From contig CAJXYE010000014.1 of NCBI GenBank assembly GCA_913063325.1, positions 24,607 through 88,606 of the forward strand: a stretch of DNA of 64,000 bases. The letters run 5' to 3'. Made by a program: the position numbers and the translations under genes. How positions within the stretch are numbered: the first letter of the stretch is position 1; each line of letters opens with the position of its first letter. The notes under the pieces are model-generated. The model ran no database searches and was not told the origin of the DNA. It saw only the letters and a list, made by a program, of their open reading frames with translations. This stretch comes from an uncultured Colwellia sp. (GTDB lineage: Bacteria; Pseudomonadota; Gammaproteobacteria; Enterobacterales; Alteromonadaceae). This document shows positions 34,645 through 42,887 of the stretch, piece by piece.

Positions 34645-35559
34645 CTACTTTTGGATAAAATCGTTCACCATATCCTGTTGTTTTTTCGTTATTTTTATTT
34701 TTATTTTTATAAGGCGATGCGGGAAGAAATCCTTTTTTATCATTCTTATTAAATTCTTTATTAGTCGTTTGACAGAGACCTTTTTTATCCAAATAGGACG
34801 TAAATGAGTGATTTTTAGATTATTTTCATCGGCTCTAACATTTTCTTTTTTAGTTATTTTAATCCTACTATTAAAATCAGGATGCCATTCATTTAGCATG
34901 ACATAATCGTCAATAAATAGTTTTTTCATTTCAATGAAGTAGATATTTTGATTCAGGTGAAGAGATGCAAGTTCCTGAAGTTTCTTATTGTTTAAATTAG
35001 AAAACCCTAAGTCCATTCTTACGTTTTTTGAAACACCTGTTGCTATATATTTGTCAAATGTATTGAGTCTGTTTATTAATGATAATTCGTGATACATCTG
35101 GCAATAGAAGCTATGTAATATTGCTGAAGATTCTCTGGTCACCGCAAGTAATTGCAAATCAAAATTTAAAGTTTTTTGTAGGATGGATAGTCTTTGAAAT
35201 AACTTGTTAGGTGATGAAACTCCCACTCCGTTATGGAAATAATTAACGGGCCTTATCAAACCAGTAAGAATGCCTTCTTCAGATATAATTAAAGGTACAT
35301 CATTGTTAATATTTCCATAAAGTAACTTTTCATGCCGTAATATTTCATCTTTAACTGTGATTAAATTATCAGAAAAGTAATTTTCGTTAGCATAATTCAA
35401 CAAGTACGAAATGTTAAAGGTTAGATTGTTTTTTTTCGCCTCAAAGGGGGTTTTACCTAAATATCTAAATCCATCCAGTTTATTAAACACCTGCTTTTGT
35501 AAGGTAGAAGAGCCTGCTTTTGGCCAACCGATATGGATAAACACTTTTCTATTTTTCAT
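34645..35559 (-). CDS. Sulfotransferase family protein
   Basis: A 304-residue protein from ATG 35559 (GGAG about ten bases upstream); ATG 35583 would add eight residues. KVFIHIGWPKAGSSTLQKQVF is the 5'-phosphosulfate P-loop (KAGSSTLQ). LNFDLQLLAVTRESSAILHSFY is the 3'-phosphate-binding strand with Arg and Ser. These features define PAPS-dependent sulfotransferases, which in marine bacteria often sulfate extracellular polysaccharides in the cytoplasm before export. It is oriented against its + strand neighbours and lies next to the broken sulfotransferase gene, which suggests replacement or insertion. Confidence 0.82.
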   Translation of the reverse strand: MKNRKVFIHIGWPKAGSSTLQKQVFNKLDGFRYLGKTPFEAKKNNLTFNISYLLNYANENYFSDNLITVKDEILRHEKLLYGNINNDVPLIISEEGILTGLIRPVNYFHNGVGVSSPNKLFQRLSILQKTLNFDLQLLAVTRESSAILHSFYCQMYHELSLINRLNTFDKYIATGVSKNVRMDLGFSNLNNKKLQELASLHLNQNIYFIEMKKLFIDDYVMLNEWHPDFNSRIKITKKENVRADENNLKITHLRPIWIKKVSVKRLIKNLIRMIKKDFFPHRLIKIKIKITKKQQDMVNDFIQK

Positions 35560-35712
35560 TGTTGATATGCTCCGTTGCGCCATTAATAAATAACTATAGG
35601 AAGTAGTGTTATTTTATAAATGGTTTTATTGTAGAAAACAACTATTTATGCTAAAACATTTAATTATTGAAAATAGTCCGCTTTCCAATAATTAAAGGGG
35701 TTCAAGTACATT

Positions 35713-36354
35713 ATGAAAGTTATAATTTTTGGGGTTCAACAGCTATCAGAATTGGCATATTATTGTTTAACACATGATAGCCCTGATGAAGTTGTAGCTT
35801 TTACAGTAAATCAAGATTTTATCAATAATGATAAATTATACGGGTTACCCGTTGTACCTTTTGAAACATTGGAAGAAATATATCCCCCAGATCAATATAG
35901 AATGCTTATTCCTTTAGGAAGTCGAGATGCCAATAAATTCAGGGCGGATCGTTATCATCAGGCTAAAGAAAAAGGCTATCAATTTATTTCATATGTTTCT
36001 ACAAAGGCTCATATCTGGCCAGATTTATCAATGGGTGAAAACTGTATGATTTATGAGGGGGCTATTGTTCAACCATTTGCCAAAATCGGCGATAATGTCA
36101 TCATTAGAAGTGGCAGCCATATATCTCATCATTGTAAAATAGGTGACCATTGCTTTATTGCGGCTCGCGCAGCTTTAGCAGGCGCTGTAACTATTGGCGG
36201 ATATAGCTTTATTGGTGTTAATGCAACCATTCGTGACGATATTAATATTGCCAAAGGAAACTTTATTGGTGCAGGCTCAGTCGTTGTAAAAAATACTGAA
36301 GAAGACAGTTTGTACATGGGAGTTCCAGCAAAAAGAATTAAAGAAAACAAATAG
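35713..36354 (+). CDS. Left-handed beta-helix sugar acyltransferase, NeuD/PglD/VioB-like
   Basis: A 213-residue protein. The N-terminal 90 residues form a Rossmann-like nucleotide-sugar binding part (MKVIIFGVQQLSELAYYCL, LIPLGSRDANKFR). From residue 95 hexapeptide repeats run to the end (CMIYEGAIVQPFAKIGDNVIIRSG, then HHCKIGDHCFIA), with the catalytic-type His in SHISHHCKIGDH. PglD and VioB of this build N-acylate 4-amino sugars on nucleotide carriers. It is therefore the best candidate for acylating the product of the VioA-like aminotransferase 5 kb upstream, perhaps with an acyl donor other than acetyl-CoA. Confidence 0.85.
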   Translation: MKVIIFGVQQLSELAYYCLTHDSPDEVVAFTVNQDFINNDKLYGLPVVPFETLEEIYPPDQYRMLIPLGSRDANKFRADRYHQAKEKGYQFISYVSTKAHIWPDLSMGENCMIYEGAIVQPFAKIGDNVIIRSGSHISHHCKIGDHCFIAARAALAGAVTIGGYSFIGVNATIRDDINIAKGNFIGAGSVVVKNTEEDSLYMGVPAKRIKENK

Positions 36355-36547
36355 CTTTGTTTTTGTTAAAGGCTCGATAAATTCGGCGGACACGTTATTT
36401 TCAACAAGTACAGGAAACGAAAGTAAGCTTGATGAGCTTGAACAAATAGTTGGCTATATAACGCCTAATCAACTAGGTAAATATAAAGAGCAGATGGCAA
36501 TTGAACTTTCAGAAATTTATCCCATTCATTCTGTGATAAGGCAATAA
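36355..36547 (+). pseudogene. Remnant of the chain-length/recombinase-like gene 3' end
   Basis: The frame to TAA 36545-36547 reads KLDELEQIVGYITPNQLGKY, then IELSEIYPIHSVIRQ. The tail of the protein at 18617-20620 reads RLNELEQIAGYIPPNQLGKY, then VELSEINPIHPAQQ. This is clearly a copy of that 3' end, starting without its own 5' part directly after the acyltransferase stop at 36354. It indicates a second chain-length gene was once here or that a segment was copied, and it marks a rearrangement junction. Confidence 0.8.
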
Positions 36548-36562
36548 AAGAAGGAGTAAAAT

Positions 36563-37417
36563 ATGAAACCACTCATTATTAATATGGCACCAACAGGTAT
36601 GGTACCAACTAAAAAGCATACGCCCCATGTGCCTATTTCAATCGCTGAAATTGCTCACGACGTAAAAATAGGGATGAACCACGGTGTATCTATGTTTCAT
36701 CTTCATCCTAGGGGTGAAGATGGCTTACCAACGATAGATGTGGGGATATGGAGTGAATTAATGGCAACAGTAAAGGCTATTAATTCAGACATTATAACTT
36801 GCGGAACAACCAGTGGTAGAAATGTAACCGATCCTAATTTACGAGCCACAGTATTAAATTTACCAGAAGAACTGCGGCCTGATATGGCAAGTTTAACTTT
36901 AGGATCAATGAACTTTATTAAAGGTGCCAGTGTAAATTCACCTGACACCATTAAGTTTTTAGCAAAAACTATGCTTGAAAATGGTATTAAAGCTGAATTA
37001 GAAGTCTTTGACCTTGGCATGGTAAATTTTGCCCATGTGTTAATTAAAGAAGAACTATTACAACCCCCTTATTATTTCAATATTTTACTCGGTAATATCG
37101 CTACTGCTCAAGCCTCTATGGCCCATTTGTCACTCATTGTTAATGAGTTACCCGAAGATTCAATTTGGTCTGTTACTGGCTTAGGGCAGAATCAAAATAG
37201 AATGACGGCATTGGGTGTAGTAGAAGCTGAAGGTGTAAGGATAGGCTTAGAAGATAATATTTGGTATGACAATGCACGAACCAAGTTGGCAACAAACGAA
37301 ATGCTTGTAAAGAGGGTAGTGAGCATTGCCAATGCCTATGAACGTGAAATAGCCAGTCCTATTGATGTTAGAAAGTTATTAAAATTAAATTCAATTCACA
37401 AGAAAGAGATACTTTAG
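36563..37417 (+). CDS. Beta-keto acid cleavage enzyme (BKACE, DUF849) family
   Basis: A 284-residue TIM-barrel protein of the BKACE family, which splits a beta-keto acid with acetyl-CoA to give acetoacetate and an acyl-CoA. MFHLHPRGEDG supplies His46 and His48, and GLEDN gives Glu230; these match the zinc ligands I recall for the founding 3-keto-5-aminohexanoate cleavage enzyme. CGTTSGR and the TGLGQNQNRM segment are also typical. The family normally serves amino-acid or carnitine catabolism, so its presence between an LbH sugar acyltransferase and a flippase is unusual. It may provide an acyl-CoA for sugar decoration; this is inference. Confidence 0.85.
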   Translation: MKPLIINMAPTGMVPTKKHTPHVPISIAEIAHDVKIGMNHGVSMFHLHPRGEDGLPTIDVGIWSELMATVKAINSDIITCGTTSGRNVTDPNLRATVLNLPEELRPDMASLTLGSMNFIKGASVNSPDTIKFLAKTMLENGIKAELEVFDLGMVNFAHVLIKEELLQPPYYFNILLGNIATAQASMAHLSLIVNELPEDSIWSVTGLGQNQNRMTALGVVEAEGVRIGLEDNIWYDNARTKLATNEMLVKRVVSIANAYEREIASPIDVRKLLKLNSIHKKEIL

Positions 37418-37463
37418 AAAAGCCTTTTATCCTAGCTTTACTTTTAAAAATCTATCTCAATGA

Positions 37464-37565
37464 CAAGAGTATGATTTAGTTGTTCGAACATTAGGTGATC
37501 ATGTAGTACCTAAGTTTGCTCAGCAAGAGCTACTAAATAATAAAAAATGGAAAAACATTGAGTAG
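37464..37565 (+). pseudogene. Possible gene tail of unknown family
   Basis: Between the BKACE gene and the flippase a short open frame reads YDLVVRTLGDHVVPKFAQQE and ends KKWKNIE before TAG at 37563-37565. It has no plausible start and a stop just upstream at 37461, so it looks like the last residues of a deleted gene, perhaps a luciferase-like or similar oxidoreductase. I do not recognise the family with any confidence. Confidence 0.3.
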
Positions 37566-39015
37566 TTTAAAAAAGCAAGGCCTAACGGCATTAATCTGGG
37601 ATTTTTTTGGCAAGCTATCTACCCAAGGCATGGGATTTATAGTTACGATTATACTTGCTCGACTATTAGAGCCAAGTGACTTTGGTTTAGTTGCAATGAT
37701 AATGGTCGTTGTGGGAATGGCTCAAGTTTTTTCTGATGTAGGGTTAGGTAGTGCTCTGATTCAAAAAAAAGAAGTTTTATCTATTCATTATTCTTCTGTC
37801 TTTTATTTTAATTTATCTATTGCTTTTATATTGGCGTTAATTACTTATTTGTCGGCTGATTCTGTCGCATCTTTTTATGAAAATAAGCAGTTAGTTCCGT
37901 TAATTGAAGTCATTAGTATTTTGTATATTCTCAATGCTTTGAGTAGCATGCAAACAATAAAGTTGAGGAAGCAACTTCTTTACTCGGTAATAACTAAGGG
38001 AAGAGTTATTGCGTCAGTGTTAAGTGGAGTTATCGGCGTAGGTTTAGCCTATAAAGGTGCTGGTGTTTGGAGTTTAGTGGGGCAAATGTTGTCTCATAGT
38101 ATTTTTAATAATGTGTACTTATGGCTTTTTTCTGGATGGCGTCCCAGGACAGACTTTTCATTCAGAGCCTTACGACAATTATGGGCATTTGGTTTTAGAA
38201 TGTTCATTGTTAGTTTAATGAATGCTATTACTACTCGTTTAGATTTTTTAATAATAGGAAAGCTTTTCCCTGTAGCAACATTAGGGTATTTTCAAAGAGC
38301 AAAATCACTAAACTTATTGGTTATTCAATATACATCAGGAAGTTTAATGTCGGTATTGTTTCCTATTTTGAGTGAAGTTCAAACAGACTTAGTAAGGTTT
38401 AGAAATATTGTTAATGAATCTTTAAATATACTAGCCGCTTTAGTTTTTTTGTTGGTTGGTTGTCTTTATTTGTCATCTGAAAATATTATCGTATTTTTGT
38501 ATTCAGATAAGTGGTTACCCTCTGTGCAATATATGGAACTATTGCTATTAAGTGCTTTTTCTTATCCTTTAAATGCTCTTTATGTAAATATATTAAGTAG
38601 TAGAGGTAACTCAAAATCTTTTTTGAAGATGGCGATAATTAAAAAATTAATTTTTGTGACAAATTTGGCTTTGGGATTCACTTGGGGGATAAAAGGTTAT
38701 TTAATTGGTTTAATATTTGTAAGCTTTATCAATATATATATATCTATACATTTTTCAAGCAGAGAAATAGGGGTTAGTAAATGGCTTCTTGGTAAACCAC
38801 TATTAGTGCAGATGTTCATTTGGTTAGTGTCGTTAAGTTTAACATTAATTTTTCTTGAAAAAGTGGAACTTAGTAAATTTGCAGAATTTTTGGTAAGCAA
38901 TACTGTTTTTGTAGTGATATTTATTTTCTGTAATTGGTTATTCAAATCAGGTTCATGGTTAAGCATATCTAAACAGGCTTCACCGCTATATATAAAATAC
39001 TTTAAGAAGAGTTAA
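37558..39015 (+). CDS. Wzx-type flippase, second copy
   Basis: A 485-residue MOP-superfamily membrane protein. SLKKQGLTALIWDFFGKLSTQGMGFIVTIILARLLEPSDFGLVAM is the standard N-terminus of the lipopolysaccharide biosynthesis flippases (WzxC-like). About 14 hydrophobic segments follow. The start is TTG 37558; no in-frame ATG precedes the first helix, and upstream ATG 37547 runs into a stop. It would flip an undecaprenyl-linked oligosaccharide, possibly the amino-sugar repeat built by the genes just upstream. The sulfotransferase gene starts one base after its stop. Confidence 0.9.
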   Translation: MSSLKKQGLTALIWDFFGKLSTQGMGFIVTIILARLLEPSDFGLVAMIMVVVGMAQVFSDVGLGSALIQKKEVLSIHYSSVFYFNLSIAFILALITYLSADSVASFYENKQLVPLIEVISILYILNALSSMQTIKLRKQLLYSVITKGRVIASVLSGVIGVGLAYKGAGVWSLVGQMLSHSIFNNVYLWLFSGWRPRTDFSFRALRQLWAFGFRMFIVSLMNAITTRLDFLIIGKLFPVATLGYFQRAKSLNLLVIQYTSGSLMSVLFPILSEVQTDLVRFRNIVNESLNILAALVFLLVGCLYLSSENIIVFLYSDKWLPSVQYMELLLLSAFSYPLNALYVNILSSRGNSKSFLKMAIIKKLIFVTNLALGFTWGIKGYLIGLIFVSFINIYISIHFSSREIGVSKWLLGKPLLVQMFIWLVSLSLTLIFLEKVELSKFAEFLVSNTVFVVIFIFCNWLFKSGSWLSISKQASPLYIKYFKKS

Positions 39016-39016
39016 T

Positions 39017-39700
39017 ATGATTTTCAAACGAAAATTTCAAATACTGTACAGTGAAATAAAATTTAGACTAAAAAAATTAATTGGTAACGATGAAAAAATT
39101 TTTATTATTGGAAGAAATAAAACTGGTACAACATCAATTGAGAAATGTTTAAAATCTCTTGGTTATAAAGTAGGGAATCAAGTTAAAGGTGAACTCTTTA
39201 TCGACGATTATCAAAGTAATAATTTTGACAATATATTAAATTTTTGTGATAGCGCCGAAGTCTTTCAAGATGCGCCGTTTAGTTGGCCGAATACTTATAA
39301 GTATTTATATAAAAAATACCCTAAAGCAAAGTATATATTATTAGAGCGCGAGTCTTCTGATATTTGGTATCAGTCGGTGATCAACTTCCAAAGGAAAATA
39401 GTTAATCAAGGTGATGTTGTTAGTGCAGATGATTTAAAGGCTTTTTATTATAGAAAAAAAGGGTTTCTATGGCAGAGTCAGCAATTTGTATTTGGAATAG
39501 ATGAAACGACTTTATATGATAAAGATATATATATTGAAAATTATGAAAAACACAATAAAGATGTAAAGGACTTCTTTTTAAATAAGGGTTACTTTTTATC
39601 GATCAAACTAACAGATCAAGATGTAATAGAAAGGTTGGCAAAATTTTTAGATTTTGCACCTGAACAGATTAAAATACCGCATTTAAATAAAAGTAAATAA
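39017..39700 (+). CDS. Sulfotransferase-like protein
   Basis: A 227-residue P-loop protein. KIFIIGRNKTGTTSIEKCLKSLGY is the PAPS-binding loop (NKTGTTS), and AKYILLERESSDIWYQSVINF is the second conserved segment. FQDAPFSWPNTYKYLYKKYP lies between. The short length and these motifs match the sulfotransferase-like proteins (DUF-type, similar to plant and animal sulfotransferase fold relatives) common in marine glycan clusters. It starts one base after the flippase stop and is presumably co-translated. The acceptor is likely a sugar of the repeat unit. Confidence 0.78.
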   Translation: MIFKRKFQILYSEIKFRLKKLIGNDEKIFIIGRNKTGTTSIEKCLKSLGYKVGNQVKGELFIDDYQSNNFDNILNFCDSAEVFQDAPFSWPNTYKYLYKKYPKAKYILLERESSDIWYQSVINFQRKIVNQGDVVSADDLKAFYYRKKGFLWQSQQFVFGIDETTLYDKDIYIENYEKHNKDVKDFFLNKGYFLSIKLTDQDVIERLAKFLDFAPEQIKIPHLNKSK

Positions 39701-39780
39701 ACCTCTAGACTACAGTTGTTAAGAGCATATTTATTATTAATAAAAATGTGCTTTTACCAAAAAATATTGGCGAGTAGATA

Positions 39781-40770
39781 ATGTTAGATATTAAAAGTGT
39801 TGAATTGAGATCTGAAAAAGAGATTATGTCGACTTGGGCAAGTAAAGATAAAATAATTGTTAGTGTACTTTGTGCTACTTATAACCATGAATCATACATT
39901 GGAGATGCTATAACAGGATTTTTGATGCAGGTGACTGATTTTGCATTTGAAATTATTATACATGATGATGCTTCTGTAGATGAAACTGCTACAATTATCA
40001 AAAAGTATCAAAAAGAGTATCCGAGCATAATCAAACCGATTTTTCAAAGCGATAATCAATATTCTCAAGGAAATAAACCAGGTTTGATTATGCATGGAGT
40101 CACCCAAGGAAAATATTATGCGTTATGTGAAGGTGATGATTATTGGTTAGACCCAAACAAACTTCAAATTCAATATGATTACCTTGAAACACATGAAAAC
40201 ATTATTCTTTGTGGCCATAATTCGACAGTTATTAATGAGGTTAATGAACTAATTTACCCTGATCGTTGGTTACATAAAGGGCACAAAGATCTGATGACGC
40301 CGTGTCTTATGTATCACAAACCAAACTATACACCAGTCTTTATAAAATACTATTCAAAGATAAAAAACGGGGATATGGCATTGAGGTATTTCCTTAGCCT
40401 ACATGGTGATATGGATTTTTTGGATTTTATTGGTAGTGCTTACAGAGTTCATGATGGTGGGATTTGGAGTAAAAAAAGCCATGAAGAAAGAGTTTTAATG
40501 TCTAATCATTCTTTCCAGTTACTATTCGAGTGGGTAATCGAGGAAAATAGACATAAATTAATACCTGAGATATTGAAACGGAAGATGCAAAAACAGTTTT
40601 TGCTTATGTTTATTTATTTAAGAAAATTTCAGGTGGTCTCCGGGCTTAATACATTTAAAATATTAGTTTGTCAGATATTTAATAATAAAGTTAAAATAAA
40701 TATTCTCACTAAACTCTATTGGATATTAATTGCGTTGAAGCGAGCTCTTTTGTCAAAAGTAACTTACTAA
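39781..40770 (+). CDS. GT2 family glycosyltransferase
   Basis: A 329-residue GT-A glycosyltransferase. IIVSVLCATYNHESYIGDAITGFLMQ is the family 2 start. EIIIHDDASVDETATIIKKY carries the first Asp pair, and ALCEGDDYWLDPNKLQIQYDYL the DDYW catalytic metal motif; this wording matches the ExoO/WbbL-type subgroup. The C-terminal 90 residues are basic and helical and may touch the membrane. It is the last + strand gene before the convergent junction at 40.8 kb, 80 bp after the sulfotransferase. Confidence 0.9.
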   Translation: MLDIKSVELRSEKEIMSTWASKDKIIVSVLCATYNHESYIGDAITGFLMQVTDFAFEIIIHDDASVDETATIIKKYQKEYPSIIKPIFQSDNQYSQGNKPGLIMHGVTQGKYYALCEGDDYWLDPNKLQIQYDYLETHENIILCGHNSTVINEVNELIYPDRWLHKGHKDLMTPCLMYHKPNYTPVFIKYYSKIKNGDMALRYFLSLHGDMDFLDFIGSAYRVHDGGIWSKKSHEERVLMSNHSFQLLFEWVIEENRHKLIPEILKRKMQKQFLLMFIYLRKFQVVSGLNTFKILVCQIFNNKVKINILTKLYWILIALKRALLSKVTY

Positions 40771-40832
40771 TTAACTCATAGGAAAGGGCAGAAATCCATA
40801 TATTTGGATGCTTTGCTAAGTATGCATTTAAA

Positions 40833-40860
40833 GCGGTCATACCATATGTCGGTATACCGC
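40833..40860. terminator. Hairpin between convergent genes, probable bidirectional terminator
   Basis: Arms GCGGT(C)ATACC and GGTATACCGC pair over ten base pairs with one bulged C around ATATGTC. It lies in the 112-bp gap between convergent genes (stops at 40770 and 40883), where a two-way terminator is expected. No strong T-run follows on either strand, so efficiency is uncertain. Confidence 0.5.
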
Positions 40861-40882
40861 ATTAAAGGTACTTTTAAAGAGG

Positions 40883-41968
40883 TTATTTTTCATCAATAAT
40901 TTCTTTAAACAATCCTTCCCATTCATTAATAATTTCGGGTAAGCTGAATCTATTTATTGATGTATGCCCAGCCTCTGCTAAACGCTCTCTTTCGCTTTTA
41001 TTCAACATTAATTGTCGCATTTGATTAATCATACTTTCTTCATCATCTGCAGCAATTAATGAGCCATTGACGTTGTTTTCAATTAATTCTGCTGGTCCAC
41101 TAGGGCAATCAAAACTAATAACAGGAACCTTTTGTGCCATAGCCTCTACTATAACTAAGCAAAAGCCTTCAAAATGAGACGTTATAACAAAAAGTTCAAG
41201 ATTGGTTAAAGCTTCTTTGGAGTTTTGATGAAAACCGGGTAAAAAAATGCGCTCAGTTAATTTTAAATCGATTATTTGTTGTTTTAATTGGGTGCGTAAA
41301 TCACCTTCACCATAAATAACTAAATCCCACTCAGGGAACTCTTCGGCAACAACCGAGAAATATTTAATTAAGCGATTATAGCCTTTTTGATAAGTAAGCC
41401 GTCCCATGGACCCGAGAATTAAACGTTTAGAGTTACTCTCTTTTTCTACCTTATCTATTTCTACTGGGTTATATATTGTTTGTCGTTTTTTAAGCCATGT
41501 GAATTTGTCAGTAACGCCTTCACTTACACCGATAAGTTTTGACGAGAAAGGATAAGCTAATTTCCTAATTAAACGCCAAGTATTATTTAAACTAGATTTG
41601 CTCGGGTCACAGTGTTCAGTTACTACAATCGGAATATTAAGCCCAATACATGAAATTAATGTTCTAATATTAACCATATGAACAAAGCTAATAACTACAT
41701 CTGCATTCGATGATTTAATGTTATTTCTAAGGCTATTTAATAAGGAAATATTCTTGGATACTACATTCCCTTTAAGCCATTTTTCAGAAAGATCGATTCT
41801 TTTAACATTTGGATTAAGTATATATACATCCTTTTTTGTAGATTCATACGTGATAAGGGTTACAGAATGTCCTGCTTTTATAAAACCATGTGCTAATAAG
41901 GTTAAAACTTTTTCAGCGCCGCCTCCGGCTAAAGACTTAATAACTAATATTATGTTTAATTTATTCAT
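40883..41968 (-). CDS. GT4 family glycosyltransferase
   Basis: GT-B enzyme, 361 residues from ATG 41968, which overlaps the upstream stop as ATGA; a longer reading from 41992 is less likely. NIILVIKSLAGGGAEKVLTLLAHGFIKAGH is the classic family 4 N-terminus (GGAE). SMGRLTYQKGYNRLIKYF starts the donor domain, and SHFEGFCLVIVEAMAQKVPVISFDCPSGPAELI holds the EX7E motif. The GPAEL ending is common in GalNAc/GlcNAc-transferring WbnH/PglJ relatives, but specificity is not certain. It is the last gene of the long - strand operon. Confidence 0.9.
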   Translation of the reverse strand: MNKLNIILVIKSLAGGGAEKVLTLLAHGFIKAGHSVTLITYESTKKDVYILNPNVKRIDLSEKWLKGNVVSKNISLLNSLRNNIKSSNADVVISFVHMVNIRTLISCIGLNIPIVVTEHCDPSKSSLNNTWRLIRKLAYPFSSKLIGVSEGVTDKFTWLKKRQTIYNPVEIDKVEKESNSKRLILGSMGRLTYQKGYNRLIKYFSVVAEEFPEWDLVIYGEGDLRTQLKQQIIDLKLTERIFLPGFHQNSKEALTNLELFVITSHFEGFCLVIVEAMAQKVPVISFDCPSGPAELIENNVNGSLIAADDEESMINQMRQLMLNKSERERLAEAGHTSINRFSLPEIINEWEGLFKEIIDEK

Positions 41969-42882
41969 TTTAACTCCAATAATTTTCCCCACTCCAAATC
42001 AAATGTTTCCGGAGTAAATTTGCCAAAACCAGAGCTAGGATGAAAAGTAATTTCGCCAAAATATAATTTTCCATCACAGTCATAAAAATCTACACGGACA
42101 AAACGAAACATTTTTGCTATTTTTTCAGCACAATATATCATTTCATTTAACGTGGTAGGCTTTGGTATGTCTAGATCTCGAATATAACCCTTCTCTAACT
42201 CTAATGGCTTCCAATTACAGTCAAAAAAGGTTCTTTTATGATCAGAAAACCTTCCAGTGTCCACATGAATAAAGTGGGCTTTACCATTGAAACAAAGAAT
42301 TTTGTAATCATTTGGGATTCCACCATTTTCAGTCGATAGCAATTTTTCTACTGTTATTTTGGGTATAATATTTTTATATTGCCATTCTCTTTTATTTAAA
42401 TAATAATTTGTCGCCAACTTTTGTTTGAGCTTAGATTTTATCAGTGGAAAATTAGTATCATTTTTATCTTCAACAACAAAAACTGTGCCTGAGTCATGAT
42501 TGGTTTTTACTACGTATGATTCGTAAGGAATTTTTTGTTCATTGAATTGTTCAGCTGTTTCAAACTCTGCATATAAAGGTACTAAATATTCCTCGCCAAG
42601 ACATTCAGCAACAACTTCTCTTACACCTATTTTATCAGCACATTTTGTATGAAGGCTCGTTCGATCATGCAGTTTTAGCCATTGAATTTTTTCATTAAAA
42701 GTTTGAGGTGAGTTTAAATTACACTTATAACCTAGCCGTTTTTCAAAGTTTTCGATAATGTAACTTTGATCTGATCTAAATGAATAAAGTAACAAATCCT
42801 TAAATTTTTTAATTGGAAAAAGCAAGTTGCTAATGGTTGAATTATTATCAAATAAATGTTGAATGCTCTTCTTCATTTCCAT
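41965..42882 (-). CDS. TupA-like ATP-grasp protein
   Basis: A 305-residue protein matching the TupA-like ATP-grasp family. RLGYKCNLNSPQTFNEKIQWLKLHDR is its distinctive N-terminal block. CADKIGVREVV, then YVVKTNHDSGTVFVVEDK, GIPNDYKILCFNGKAHFIHVD and RVDFYDCDGKLYFGEITFHPSSGFGKF follow, the last giving the metal-binding Glu. TupA acts in teichuronopeptide synthesis, and relatives are frequent in capsule loci, where they are thought to ligate an amino acid or similar group to a uronic acid. The downstream glycosyltransferase overlaps by 4 bp, and the upstream one is five bases away, so all three are one unit. Confidence 0.88.
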   Translation of the reverse strand: MEMKKSIQHLFDNNSTISNLLFPIKKFKDLLLYSFRSDQSYIIENFEKRLGYKCNLNSPQTFNEKIQWLKLHDRTSLHTKCADKIGVREVVAECLGEEYLVPLYAEFETAEQFNEQKIPYESYVVKTNHDSGTVFVVEDKNDTNFPLIKSKLKQKLATNYYLNKREWQYKNIIPKITVEKLLSTENGGIPNDYKILCFNGKAHFIHVDTGRFSDHKRTFFDCNWKPLELEKGYIRDLDIPKPTTLNEMIYCAEKIAKMFRFVRVDFYDCDGKLYFGEITFHPSSGFGKFTPETFDLEWGKLLELK

Positions 42883-42887
42883 ATCGT

